A stretch of DNA of 64,000 nt, taken from positions 16,556,954-16,620,953 of the forward strand of contig OY365815.1 in assembly GCA_959347315.1 (NCBI GenBank). The letters are read 5' to 3'. This document shows, one piece after another, positions 25,001 through 32,900 of the stretch. Positions within the stretch are counted from its first letter, which is position 1; each line of letters begins with the position of its first letter. This stretch comes from Bimastos eiseni (lineage: Eukaryota > Annelida > Clitellata > Crassiclitellata > Lumbricidae). A model generated the notes under the pieces. The model saw only the letters and a list, made by a program, of their open reading frames with translations. It was not told the DNA's origin and searched no databases. Made by a program: the position numbers and the translations under genes.

Positions 25001-25541
25001 CAGGCTCACAAATGACTAAATTAGTAATTAGCCTATCTGTTCTCGAGTGACTTTTTGGTGTTTGATTAGTTGATAGAAACAATGTTAATTACGGCGGTTT
25101 TCTTTTCTGTTGGTAATTCTGCTGCTCTGGTGTTTCTTCTAGCGGGATTTCAATCCAGTTCGGGGCTCCCTTTATAGCTTCCAGTAAGAGTAAGACAAAA
25201 GTTTGTTGTGGCTAAAATTAAACAAATTGGTTGATTGATTGATTGAGTGATTGATTGATTAGATTGGCTTTCTTAGGTACAGCCAGATGCTGATCTCTTG
25301 GCATCCAGTGCCGAGTGTTCGACCGACGTTTGACAAACTGGTTGTCGAGATTCGTGAAATCATCCGTAGCCTGGAGCCATCTTCTCATCGACCTGTCCAG
25401 CTCAACACATCCTACGTCAATGGCCCTGTTGACCAGCCCTATCTGGACCCATGCACCTGTCCGCAGCCTGCGCCCAGTAGGGTGTCAGTCCTTGACCCTG
25501 AATCTCCGTTACGTGCTGGTTTTCGTGATACGCCTGTCTGA
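212..25541 (+). CDS. MET: MET/RON-family receptor tyrosine kinase, 19 coding exons
   Basis: Single-pass receptor kinase of the HGF/MSP receptor family. Exons, all bounded by AG/GT: 212-1393, 1879-2073, 6273-6398, 12758-12931, 14061-14215, 14624-14768, 15477-15613, 16151-16360, 17480-17576, 17981-18241, 18726-18881, 20227-20488, 20957-21115, 21771-21863, 22084-22271, 22567-22676, 24265-24427, 24725-24861, 25277-25541. The phases join into one frame of about 1404 aa, close to the vertebrate length. Order: signal region (~28-45), Sema (~48-500), PSI with eight Cys (~505-555), four IPT repeats (~560-965), TM (~970-992), short juxtamembrane, kinase (~1080-1345), tail. Kinase signatures [20 protein letters not shown] and activation-loop YY are all present. 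The large first coding exon holding most of Sema matches vertebrate MET. Splice sites were placed by eye and need RNA support. It could equally be called an ancestral MET/RON; the family assignment is firm. Confidence 0.93.
2113..2248. repeat. (CATT)n microsatellite
   Basis: About 34 uninterrupted copies of CATT just inside MET intron 2, 40 bases after the exon 2 donor. The Ser/Phe/Ile/His reading frames across it are artefacts of the repeat. Confidence 0.97.
3664..3792. repeat. 21-bp AT-rich tandem repeat, about 6 copies
   Basis: The unit resembles TTAATTAATTTAATTATGGCC with drift; translation gives a 7-residue period (INLIMPL). It lies in intron 2 and is non-coding. Confidence 0.85.
5491..5543. 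repeat. 11-bp tandem repeat (GCCAACACCCA), about 5 copies
   Basis: Five consecutive near-perfect copies in intron 2. Confidence 0.9.
6690..6930 (+). mobile_element. probable tRNA-derived SINE, copy 1 of a second family
   Basis: A tRNA-like head (AATGGTGAACACATTGG, then a B-box-like GGGTTCGATAACC near 6738) is followed by a tail block GCCTTGCATGGGGCTGCCGA (6820-6839). The same tail block recurs at 15985-16080, including the following AGTTAAATTCGACTCCTGTA, which shows it is dispersed. Exact ends are not resolved. Confidence 0.55.
6990..7128 (-). mobile_element. possible tRNA-derived SINE, third type
   Basis: On the minus strand a B-box match GGTTCAAATCC (RC of about 7053-7063) follows a tRNA-like head GCACAGAGGCAAGGCATAAG. 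There is only one copy in the window, so this could also be a decayed tRNA pseudogene. Confidence 0.4.
7699..7766. repeat. (GACA)n(GGCA)n compound microsatellite
   Basis: Runs of GACA switch to GGCA without interruption. The flanking DNA to about 8350 remains GACA-rich. Confidence 0.95.
9925..11170 (+). repeat. 1.2-kb homopurine tract with a 66-bp GGA-rich minisatellite
   Basis: The + strand is overwhelmingly A/G. Between about 10010 and 10230, a 66-bp unit beginning GAGGAGTTGGAGGAGGAGAA recurs at 66-bp spacing (near 10075, 10141, 10207). Pure GGA runs give apparent Glu/Arg-rich proteins on + and Pro/Leu/Ser-rich ones on -. It is intronic and not coding. Confidence 0.92.
11990..12590 (+). 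mobile_element. 5'-truncated LINE fragment, reverse-transcriptase C-terminus and tail
   Basis: The frame starting at about 12033 reads [16 protein letters not shown] and continues to [14 protein letters not shown], the thumb-region signature (HWLP..RI.FK...LNG.AP.YL) of CR1/L2-type non-LTR retrotransposons, with a stop near 12272. Downstream, GGCGGCGCTATAGAAGC (12546-12562) matches the tail shared by other fragments in this window, followed by TCATAG repeats. It is decayed and incapable of movement. Confidence 0.75.
12758..12931 (+). CDS. MET: MET coding exon 4: PSI (plexin-semaphorin-integrin) domain
   Basis: Encodes 58 residues with eight cysteines, including the hallmark [12 protein letters not shown] links the Sema propeller to the IPT stalk. 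Both boundaries are phase 0. The acceptor (ACCTCAG) is preceded directly by a TA dinucleotide repeat rather than a pyrimidine tract, which is odd for a constitutive exon. The donor is GTATGT. Confidence 0.9.
12932..14060 (+). other. MET intron 4 with TCA/TCG trinucleotide repeat
   Basis: Holds a TCA/TCG run at about 13021-13165 (apparent poly-Ser). The remainder is AT-rich with no recognised element. Confidence 0.8.
14061..18881 (+). CDS. MET: MET coding exons 5-11: IPT/TIG repeats 1-4
   Basis: Seven exons encode the immunoglobulin-like stalk. IPT1 starts [16 protein letters not shown] (exons 5-6), IPT2 [18 protein letters not shown] (exons 7-8), IPT3 spans exons 8-10 with [13 protein letters not shown], and IPT4 lies in exons 10-12 ([12 protein letters not shown] onward). 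The GP..GGT core that defines IPT folds is clear in repeats 1 and 2. Several boundaries fall in phase 2 (14215, 15613, 16360) and rejoin exactly. The donors at 15614 (GTTGGC) and 17577 (GTTGGT) are weak matches, so those two ends are the least certain in the gene. Confidence 0.88.
14236..14350 (+). mobile_element. LINE reverse-transcriptase C-terminal remnant
   Basis: The frame [20 protein letters not shown] then SSKLKTD matches the ubiquitous C-terminal tail of CR1/L2-like elements (..F...GP..WNSLP..LR...F...LK..L). It begins about 20 bases after the exon 5 donor. Confidence 0.65.
14355..14505 (-). repeat. dispersed repeat R1, copy A
   Basis: The reverse complement is clearly homologous to 40735-40885: shared blocks include TCCGGAGGCA, TGCCTCCAATTTCA, GTAGGGG, a T run, TTGCCTT and GGTTTGCCTCCATCA. 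It contains the palindromic GAGGCATATGCCTC. Probably non-autonomous DNA transposon sequence. Confidence 0.7.
15970..16085 (+). mobile_element. SINE tail, second copy of the 6690-6930 family
   Basis: Matches 6810-6925 through the blocks TGCCTTGCATGG, CTGCCGACAGTTAAATTCGA and CTCCTGTAATAACT, then a similar A/T tail. The tRNA-like head is missing. It lies in MET intron 7. Confidence 0.6.
16588..16982. mobile_element. 395-bp hAT-like MITE in MET intron 8
   Basis: Ends are inverted: TAGGGATGAACTGAG on the left and the reverse of TAGGAATGAACCAAA on the right. Flanking 8-mers ATGTATGT (16580-16587) and ATGCATGT (16983-16990) differ at one base, consistent with the 8-bp target duplication of hAT elements. 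The interior is AT-rich with repeated CCGAGTCCGAGT and has no ORF. Confidence 0.65.
17024..17345. repeat. 9-bp satellite of ATGCATATA / ATGCATGTA units
   Basis: About 35 nonamers alternating two variants (TGCATATAA and TGCATGTAA) in a higher-order order, with a few TGTATATAA. Because the unit is 9 bp, several frames on both strands stay open (YNACNA, MHIMHV, HYMHYM); none is a gene. Confidence 0.95.
18882..20226 (+). other. MET intron 11, with LINE tail and an inverted-repeat element
   Basis: A LINE-tail signature AAGGCGCTGTATAAATATC lies at 18913-18931. An inverted-repeat element occupies about 19033-19648. The rest is AT-rich with nothing recognised. Confidence 0.7.
19033..19648. mobile_element. 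inverted-repeat (MITE-like) element, about 615 bp
   Basis: The left end reads TATATGTGAGAAGAGGGG then AAAAACCC; the reverse complement of the right end reads TATATGTGAGGCGAGGGT then AAAACCC, about 27 bp with few mismatches. No transposase ORF lies between them. The superfamily is not assigned. Confidence 0.55.
20227..21115 (+). CDS. MET: MET coding exons 12-13: transmembrane segment and juxtamembrane region
   Basis: Exon 12 (20227-20488) finishes IPT4 and encodes the membrane helix [18 protein letters not shown] followed by a basic stop-transfer HKLWRKK. About ten residues later comes DFSATFP, which aligns with the DYRATFP block of vertebrate MET juxtamembrane; the Cbl-docking Tyr is Phe here. 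Exon 13 (20957-21115) runs from SYLFQEGRN to the first Gly residues of the kinase P-loop (IIGQG). The exon 13 acceptor was set at 20956 because starting at the nearer AG at 20969-20970 would create a TAG codon at the junction. Confidence 0.82.
20600..20775 (-). mobile_element. SINE family S1, 5'-truncated copy
   Basis: On the minus strand it keeps the B-box region (GGGTTCCACCC), GAGGAGTCACTGTGTATCG, the ACCTTAAGCAAGTC block, GCACAATTGATC and the tail GATATCAAATTT-like end. The A-box head is missing. It is in MET intron 12. Confidence 0.75.
21175..21300. repeat. 21-bp tandem repeat (GGCCACTGGTTACCATTGTT), about 6 copies
   Basis: Degenerate 21-bp units in MET intron 13 give a WPLVTIV repeat in one frame. 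It is bounded by intron and is not coding. Confidence 0.85.
21771..25541 (+). CDS. MET: MET coding exons 14-19: tyrosine kinase domain and C-terminal tail
   Basis: Complete protein tyrosine kinase: P-loop GQGYFG, catalytic Lys in VAVKTLK (~1111), helix C Glu in [17 protein letters not shown], hinge LPFMRHGDL, catalytic HRDLAARN (~1208-1215), DFGLSRD (~1228), activation-loop tyrosines YY (~1240-1241, codons 24332-24337), [11 protein letters not shown], and [16 protein letters not shown] across the exon 17/18 junction. All catalytic residues are present, so an active kinase is predicted. The tail holds one NTSYVNG motif (~1363), a Grb2-type pYxN site matching the second MET docking tyrosine; the position of the first is occupied by VQL. 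Stop codon at 25539-25541. Confidence 0.93.
22677..24264 (+). other. MET intron 16, with a possible inverted-repeat element and a LINE tail
   Basis: About 22949-23760 has loosely inverted ends (GCATAACCG outermost, then repeated CGAATACT/CGGATTCGG motifs) and may be a decayed DNA transposon. A minus-strand LINE tail (GAGTGGCGCTATATAAGTGC) lies at about 23792-23811. The rest is AT-rich. Confidence 0.5.
23774..23850 (-). mobile_element. LINE 3' tail fragment
   Basis: The reverse complement contains GAGCGCCTCTGATTTGAGTG then GCGCTATATAAGTGC and a TTACATTACATTA terminus, the same end found at 28340 and 34855. Confidence 0.6.
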
Positions 25542-26895
25542 CAGCGCCTAAACTAAAGTTTGTTGGAGTCAGCTGTGTGCGAGGCTGGAAAAGCAGAGCT
25601 TAAGATAGCAGCTATAATGTCCCACACTTCCCTGTGGTTCAGTTATCTGGCACTGAAGACACACATCTTCCATATGTTTGTTCTCTTCTGTTGTGTGCTA
25701 CCAAGAAAAGTTGGTAGAAGTGAAGCTGCAAAGTAGAGGGCGGCTCCTGTGATGCACTACCCTGTGCCCAGAATTTGGGGATAACCGGTTCATCACTGAA
25801 GAGCAAATTGAGCACATCCCATACATTCCACTACGAGATATGGCAGCTTTACTTAATTTGATTATTATGAGTATACGTAGATCTTTACCCACCATTTCAG
25901 ACATTTTCCATGGAAGATACATTTCTCATAGAAGATGCATTTCCCAAAAACGCTCTGCTTCTGTCCATTGGTCGTCGCCACATTATTTCCTACTATTCCC
26001 CACTGAAGGCACATATTCTGCATACATTCTGCACTGCCCCTAGCATGTGGTCTTCCATGCACTCCCTGGTTAAGGCTCTCTTTCATTGAGAAACATTTCC
26101 CAATACATTATGCTACATTCCGTATTTCTTGCCACGCTCATGATTACTATCCCTTACTGAGAGGCCTATACATATGATGTTGCATTTTGTTCCTGCACAC
26201 AATTCATTGTCCCACTGATTCAGTTTATCTCCCATCCAAGATGCATTTTCCCCCTTTCTTAAACACATACAATGTCCTGCCAAGTGCAAGTTGTTGAAAT
26301 CTTGTGTTTTTGGTTGTGAAGACATTGCTTGCCTTGGTAAACAAAGCTTTAGGTTCAAGCCACTTTCTGGATGGTTCGTAAGGAACCTGAATCAAGGTTT
26401 CAACGCACGATTGCTTAGCATCGTTGAATGATGCCAACACTTTGTACTGCGAAAATGTACAAAGGTTGAACAACTGAGTTTTTCTGTGTTTTTTTCATCA
26501 TTCAATGATTTATGTATTTTTTTACATCGTTGGTTCTTGTCTGTCCCTGATCAGTGCTTTTAGTGGATTGGCTGATTGGTTATTGTTTGTCTTCATCCAA
26601 TGATTTCTGTGGATTGATTCGGTTTGTTTATGTTTGTCGATTGTCAGAGATCTTTGCTATTCGTGTTTGTTGTGGACTGGTTATTTTTGCGAATTAACCA
26701 TCTCTGTGACAAAGCTAGTTGTGTTTTTTGCGATTTTATTGTTTGCCTGCTTAGCAGATACTTCGTTCCGTATGTTTTCAAACAAATAGCGAGCCAAAGA
26801 GACAGTTGCATTCTGAGTTATTTTGACTTTGCCGAGAGTTGTAGTTGATAGATTCGTTGACTGATGACTGAAATAAAATGAGTTCATTTTTAATT
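25542..26895 (+). other. MET 3' untranslated region with polyadenylation signal
   Basis: No open frame of substance follows the stop. AATAAA lies at 26872-26877, giving a 3'UTR of about 1.35 kb if used. The region has a few degenerate short repeats around GATGCATTT between 25910 and 26250. Confidence 0.55.
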
Positions 26896-27083
26896 GATCA
26901 TTCATTATGCTTAATTTTCTTTAACGGTCGTCCTTGTGACAGGCATCCAATTTCACCCAAACTTTACCCGATGATTCTTGGCACCGAAAGTAGTCAAACA
27001 CGCCTTCTCCGTACTTCCGTACACAATCCTAAAATTTTATGCATTTTTTAATTCTATCAAGCGAAATGAGAAACAACTAGGCT

Positions 27084-27761
27084 TAGGCGATTAGTGACTT
27101 TTACTAATGTCGATTAGTTAGTGCCAATTGATCGATTAGTTCGATTAATCGCACTAATCGATTGTTCGATTTAGCTCAATTGTTCGATGACCGCGATTGC
27201 TTGATTAGTACGATTAGCTCGATTAGTAATATCACAACTCGTATTCCTCGGTGAATGCTCCTTTACAGTAGCCTGTGCAGGCTAATCATGGAAATAGCAT
27301 TGCAATCTTTTTTATGACGCGAATGACATAATTATTTGTCTGTGTTTCAGTACTATTTGCAACTTAGATATATAAGTCCTAAGTACTATAAGTAAGCCAT
27401 ATAACGTTTTGGCGATATCGATGCAGACAGTTTTCACATGACATTGTACTGTTCTCGCTTATGATAGGCGCGGCCTATGGTGAGGGGTTGGAATGACCCG
27501 TAGAGGCAGGCGGCGTTCCCATGAAGATCGGTGGTTCTTCAGCTTGGGAACGCCACCTGCGTAGGCCGCAGGCTGTCTACCAGTCGAACAATCGAGCTAA
27601 TCGAACAAGCGATTAATCGGACAATTGCGTTTAATCGATTATTCGAACAAATGCGTTTAATCGATTATTCGAACAATTACGTTTAATCGATTATTCGAAC
27701 AATTGCGTTTAATCGATTAATCGAACAATCGATTAATCAATTAATTTACCCAAGCCTATTG
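27084..27761. mobile_element. 678-bp fold-back / TA-flanked MITE
   Basis: The ends are TAGGCTTAGG on the left and the reverse complement of CCCAAGCCTA on the right, so GGCTTRGG termini are flanked by TA on both sides, as for Tc1/mariner-type insertions. Both arms are rich in CGATTAATCG, mostly in opposite orientation. The right arm has a 26-bp tandem repeat (four copies of GCGTTTAATCGATTATTCGA plus six bases, 27620-27720). The centre has a nested GC palindrome (GCGGCCTA ... TAGGCCGC and GGCGTTCCCA ... TGGGAACGCC, 27469-27570). No ORF. Confidence 0.65.
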
Positions 27762-28339
27762 TTGGTATGTTGGTAAGTTAGTCGCGCAGAGAGAAAATGT
27801 TAATATTTGTAGGCTCATCATCGGCAGATTCAATAATAGAACGATAGGCGTACTTAGTTACAAAATTTGAAAATAAACAAGGAGTTTGGAATTTACATTA
27901 CAATCCACAATGACGACTACAATCTACTGAAGTGCTTCTTTCAAAATTGCAAATCGAGTTCTGCACCAAGATGGATTGATGGTTGTTATTACCAGGGATG
28001 CTATTACGATGACTGGCATGACCAGGCCCTAGATTCTGTTTAATAAATCTTTGTTATTAAATTTGTTTGTTTGTTTTTCAGTTAGAATAATAATTATTGT
28101 TTAAAGTATCAAATTATACACACACATAAAATTATGTATGCATATATGTATATATTTGACCTATATAATATATATACGCACTGATTACTGAATGAATGAG
28201 GGCTAATATGGATAACTTTCATACTCCATGCAATTCATTTTACAATTGTTTGCTTCACTATTTCTTCACTCGTCTAGCACTTCTCATGGCGAAGGCGTCT
28301 ACTGTAGTGGGCTACTTGCCGGTAAAAGCCATTCCAATG

Positions 28340-28665
28340 TAAATAATGTAATGTAAGCAAGCATTTATACAGCGCCGCTCAAATCAGCAGCACTCTCAAC
28401 GTGGGAACAGAAAAGTCTTGAGACGTCTCCGAAACTGACAAGGTGAAAGGGTCAGTAACTCTAGGCGCAGGTACTGTGTAGGACAGTTCCAAGCTGAAGG
28501 ACCGACATTATATGCAAAGTTCTGCGACTGGGCCGTGGCAGAGCGCATGCGCGGAACACCAAGAAGGCCGCGAGTGGAAGTTTGCAAGGAATTCCTTGCA
28601 GATAAAGATGTAGGCGTATGATACTTAAGTGGGTCGCTCGGTACAGACAGACAGTCAGACAGAGA
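28340..28665 (-). mobile_element. LINE fragment, reverse-transcriptase C-terminus plus 3' tail
   Basis: The minus-strand frame runs through NFAYNVGPSAWNCPTQYLR and ends FRRRLKTFLF, the standard C-terminus of CR1/L2-like ORF2 proteins, followed by GCGCTGTATAAATGCTTGC and a TTACATTACATT end. The 5' side runs into a GACA microsatellite. Confidence 0.75.
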
Positions 28666-28718
28666 CACAGAGAGACATCGACAGAGAGAGACAGAGAGAA
28701 AGAGAGAGAGAGACAGAG

Positions 28719-28793
<75 letters not shown>

Positions 28794-28795
28794 AA
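28640..28795. repeat. GACA / GAGA / GATA microsatellite
   Basis: Compound tetranucleotide repeat with about 17 GATA copies at 28724-28792. Confidence 0.95.
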
Positions 28796-28920
28796 GATTG
28801 ACAATAAAGATGACGACGAACGAAGTTATGTTTATAATGAGAAATTAGGGTGATGACGACGATGACGAAAACAATGACGACGTTCGTTGTACTAAACTAC
28901 GCAACCCGCAATGGTAGACC

Positions 28921-29147
28921 TATACAATACAATACAACTGAAATTTGATATTGCGCTTCTTCCAACTTTTTGGCTCAGAACTTCAGAAGTGCACACGCCT
29001 TGACGACGCAACTGCAGAGCAATTGTGCGCGAAGGACTTGCTCAAGGTCCCTTACACAGTGACTCCTCGGACGAGGGTCGAACCCGCTCATTCAGCGCAC
29101 ATTGAGCGTTACGGGCCGACCGCTCTAACCAATCGACCACCGTGCCA
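28921..29147 (-). mobile_element. SINE family S1, full-length copy
   Basis: Read on the minus strand: tRNA-like head TGGCACGGTGGTCGATTGGT then TAGAGCGG, B box GGTTCGACCCT, the body with GGGACCTTGAGCAAGTCCTT and GCGCACAATTGCTCTGCAG, a LINE-like end GCGCAATATCAAATTTCAG and a TTGTATTGTATTG tail. It is the best copy in the window, about 227 bp. Confidence 0.85.
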
Positions 29148-29850
29148 TACCATAGTAGGTCAAGAACCACAGTAGGCTTACTAGAGTCGTCACGCACTGA
29201 AACTGAATTCCGAATTAAGCAGAAAATAGTACGATTTTATTATCGCTGACCGAATCATATGACTTCGTGTTGATTAGGATAGCGCCGACATATCGAACAA
29301 TAGCCTTATCAAGCAAACAGATGTGTGTCTAGATGTGGCGCTTTCCGGTGGACTTTTATAGATAGCCGTAATCGTCACTGTGTGTTGCGCGTTCAAGGTC
29401 GCTTCTGGGAGTTATGAACAATTTCGCCCCTCTAAGTAGCGCAAACAAAAGCTACTACACCCCGCCACTAATAACTTTCATTAGTTTCCAACTTTTTGAT
29501 GTTATAGTGCTTTCAGTTGTATATTTTAGTAGGCTTATAGATTGTGGAAGGCGACAGATGACGTCAGAAGCATCTGCGTTGAAGAGACATCTGCCGGTTA
29601 ACTGTTAAATATCCATTTTGAGACTTGGTCTAATTTAACAACGGATAAAAGCATTTGTAACAACTCAGTTAAAAGGAATTCATCTTTATTAAGCTTGCTA
29701 TTACCAAGTAGGTGCGCAAAACAAATATATCTTTTCGATCTTGTTCGATAAGAAAACCACCTGTTGAATCCCAGGTATCGCGTTCTGCTGATAAGAGTCA
29801 GTACGACAGAGGTCACCAGATTCCACGCAATCGCCCGAGACGCCACAGAA

Positions 29851-29880
29851 TATAAATAGAGCGTTTGGCGAAGTTTCAGT
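29851..29880 (+). promoter_or_regulatory. core promoter of carboxypeptidase 1: TATA box and initiator
   Basis: TATAAATA at 29851-29858 and an initiator-like TTCAGTT with A at 29878 are 27 bp apart, the textbook distance. This predicts a 60-base 5'UTR to the ATG at 29938. Confidence 0.7.
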
Positions 29881-29937
29881 TCATCTTGGGTTTGAGGTGT
29901 CTGTTTGAAAACGTCGTCTGGTACAATTCGACAGAGA

Positions 29938-32900
29938 ATGCGATTCCTAGTTGCCGCTCTTCTGCTAGCGGTGTGCGCCGTCGGGGCAAGTGCCCTCAAG
30001 CGCTACGATGGGTAAGTCGAACAAAAAAGGTATTGAAAAGGAGCTGGAATACCGTTATGTCATAAAGTGTGCCTATCCTGGCCCCTACTAGCGTTGAATC
30101 CACGTGCCAATCCCTAACTATTTATTAAGAGTTTAGAAAGGGAATGAAACATAATATGTTCTATGTTCTGCAATATTATTGCAAGGGGCTTCTAACCCAC
30201 CCACTCCAAGTCATTAGTGGCAGCTTCCCCGTAATTTTGAAACTTCCTCCCAAATTGAGATTAGATCTCACAAAAAACTCTTCCCTCTATTTGCTCCGAG
30301 GTGTTCAAGATGTATGTATGTATGTATGTATGTATGTATGTTTGTATGTATGTATGTATGTATGTATGGCATACACACATACATACATACATACATACAT
30401 ACATACATACATACATACATACATACATACATACATACATACATACATACATACATACATACATACATACATACATACATACATCTTGAACACCTACATA
30501 CATGCATACATACATACAGACATACATACATACATACATAGATACATACATGCATACATACAGACATACATACATACAGACATACACACATACATACATA
30601 CAGACATACACACATACATACATTGTATGTACGCATATATGTTCATGCATACATATATATGTATCTATGTTTTCATGTATTTGTGCATGTAGTGTGCTTG
30701 ATCCAGCTATTTATAAACGTTCTAGAAATACCTCACGCAGTAGTTCTTCTCTACAGCTGGTTCCTTAATTGTTACGTTAACTTTATAAGGAAGAACATGA
30801 CAACAATAATCCAAGATGATCTTGTCAACAATGTGATGCAAATGTTCATCAGGGAAGGTTTAACTACTGACTTACTTACGCATTTGCTGATTTGCTACTT
30901 AGGTATCAGCTGCTTAGGCTGCACCCTTCGACGCCGAGCCAGAGGAAGGTAGTCGAGACCTTTGGACAGGATGACGATGTGAGTTTGATTAATTAAACAA
31001 TCAATCAAAATCAAAAAATACTTGATATAGCGCCCCTTCAAGATATCTACTCAGAGGCGCTCATTAAATAGTGGTCGTTAACTTAGTATTTCCAAAGCGC
31101 TACTCTACAGACAGCTAATCGCAAGAAGCTTATTCTCATTAACCCTTGAATGCGCAAAGCGCACTCTGTGAAACATAAATTTTTGTTTAAGCTTTCTTCT
31201 ATTCTTATAATAGTCTTTCCTTCCAGATGACGTAACTACATTTTCTGATTATCTCTGGCAGCAACTAGACATCTTGTTTATCTTTTCTTTATTTATCTAT
31301 TTCTTATCATTCAAAGTTTCATATTTGCACATCATGCAGGTGCGGCGATAACGGGGAAGGGGGTCGAAAGTCCCCTACTTTTAACAGAGAGGGGAGACGT
31401 TATAGTTCGTCCTCCCCCCACATTTCCTACCCCATTCATTGGGTGTCTCCATCTGTCAAACGCGATCGCCGCCTCTGTGCACATGTGACTTCTGTCCTAT
31501 TCAGCCATGACAGCTCTTTTCTATACGTCTTTCATCATATACCCGAGTTCATCATCGTCGTATTGGTATTGTCGTTCATCCTATTGTCGTTCATCATATG
31601 TCGTTTGTGTATTGGAATTACAGTTTAAAACTGATAATGCCTACTTAATTCTTCATTTGCATAACTTAGGCCTAATTATGTCGAAATTGTTGTAGTATTT
31701 TCATAATTGTAATTCAAAACTTGTATTGCGCCACTATACCACATTGACTTAAACTTCAGACAGGTCGTTATCGATGAGTGTACTGGTTGTCACGGAGCTC
31801 CCCGGGGGTCATACAGTTCACGGTGTCTGTTCTTCGTTGTAGCTGGACATTTGGGCCGAGGGTAGGACCTACGTCGACGTCTTCGTCCCACCTCAGAGAC
31901 TGTCGGACATTCGGTCGGTCTTGGCTGAACACCAGATCAGCTTCGAAATGAGGAGTGACCGAATCCAACAGTAAGCATACACAAATTATGTTATTTTCGT
32001 ATCAATATCAATGCATTATATGAATGTTATTTGCCGCGAATTGTCAACTTGTCAAACAAACGAAGATATAATAATATAATTAATTAATTATTATGTGTGT
32101 AGGAAACAAATGCAGCATTTGTTACTAAATATTGTAACACGTTCGCTAGCAATTACTTTTAACATCAATACCAATGCATTATATCATCATATATATAGCG
32201 CCTCTGAGTTCTAGACTCAGACTCCTCCTCTATTTCATCTTTCTTGTACACCATCAATTATCACTTAATGCTTTTCTAACCTGCTATCGGCAGTTTTATT
32301 ATTCTGAGCTCAGTTTTATTCGAAACGCCGGTCGATCGATGATTTACGTATCATATAGTAACGACACAATCGAAGTCATTAGATGAACGACAGTGGGAAC
32401 TGATGCTTCTGTAACAAATTCATCTTCTTCTCTACAGAGATATCGAGGAGGAAGCCGCGCGTTTGGCTTCAAAGCCACGAGTCGCTGGCAGAGCAATCGA
32501 CTATGACGATTTCAACTCTTACGAGGATGTAATTAATCAGTGTTTTTCTTCCTCCGTTGCGCTTTTCTTCATCATTGTCGTCGTCGTAGTCGGTGTCATC
32601 CTCCTCCTCCTCATCATCATCATCGTCGTCGTCGTCGTCGTCATCATCATCATCATCATTGTCAACAGTAACAGCAACAACAACGACAACAGCATCATCA
32701 TCATTATCACGATAGTCAGCGTCATCGTCAAAATCATCGCCTTCATTATTACCCCATTGCCATTGATTGATCATTTTTCCTTTATCATTCTTCTCCTCTT
32801 CACAATTATCATCATCATCGTCATCATCATCATGATTACTATTATTAAGGATATTTGGATTTATGTTAAGATCATCGTTGAGCTGGATGAGTTGGCGCAA

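Larger units (their letters stand above)
26896..29850. other. intergenic spacer between MET and carboxypeptidase 1
   Basis: No gene supported. It contains a fold-back element (27084-27761), a LINE tail (28340-28665), a GACA/GATA microsatellite (28640-28795) and a SINE (28921-29147). Confidence 0.75.

Noticed and set aside
28921..29147. A functional tRNA gene on the minus strand, suggested by A and B boxes
   Set aside because: The head lacks a complete cloverleaf and continues into a SINE body repeated at three other places.
30144..30692. A 182-aa frame of YIHTYIHT and matching minus-strand frames
   Set aside because: Translation of the CATA/TATG microsatellite palindrome in carboxypeptidase 1 intron 1.
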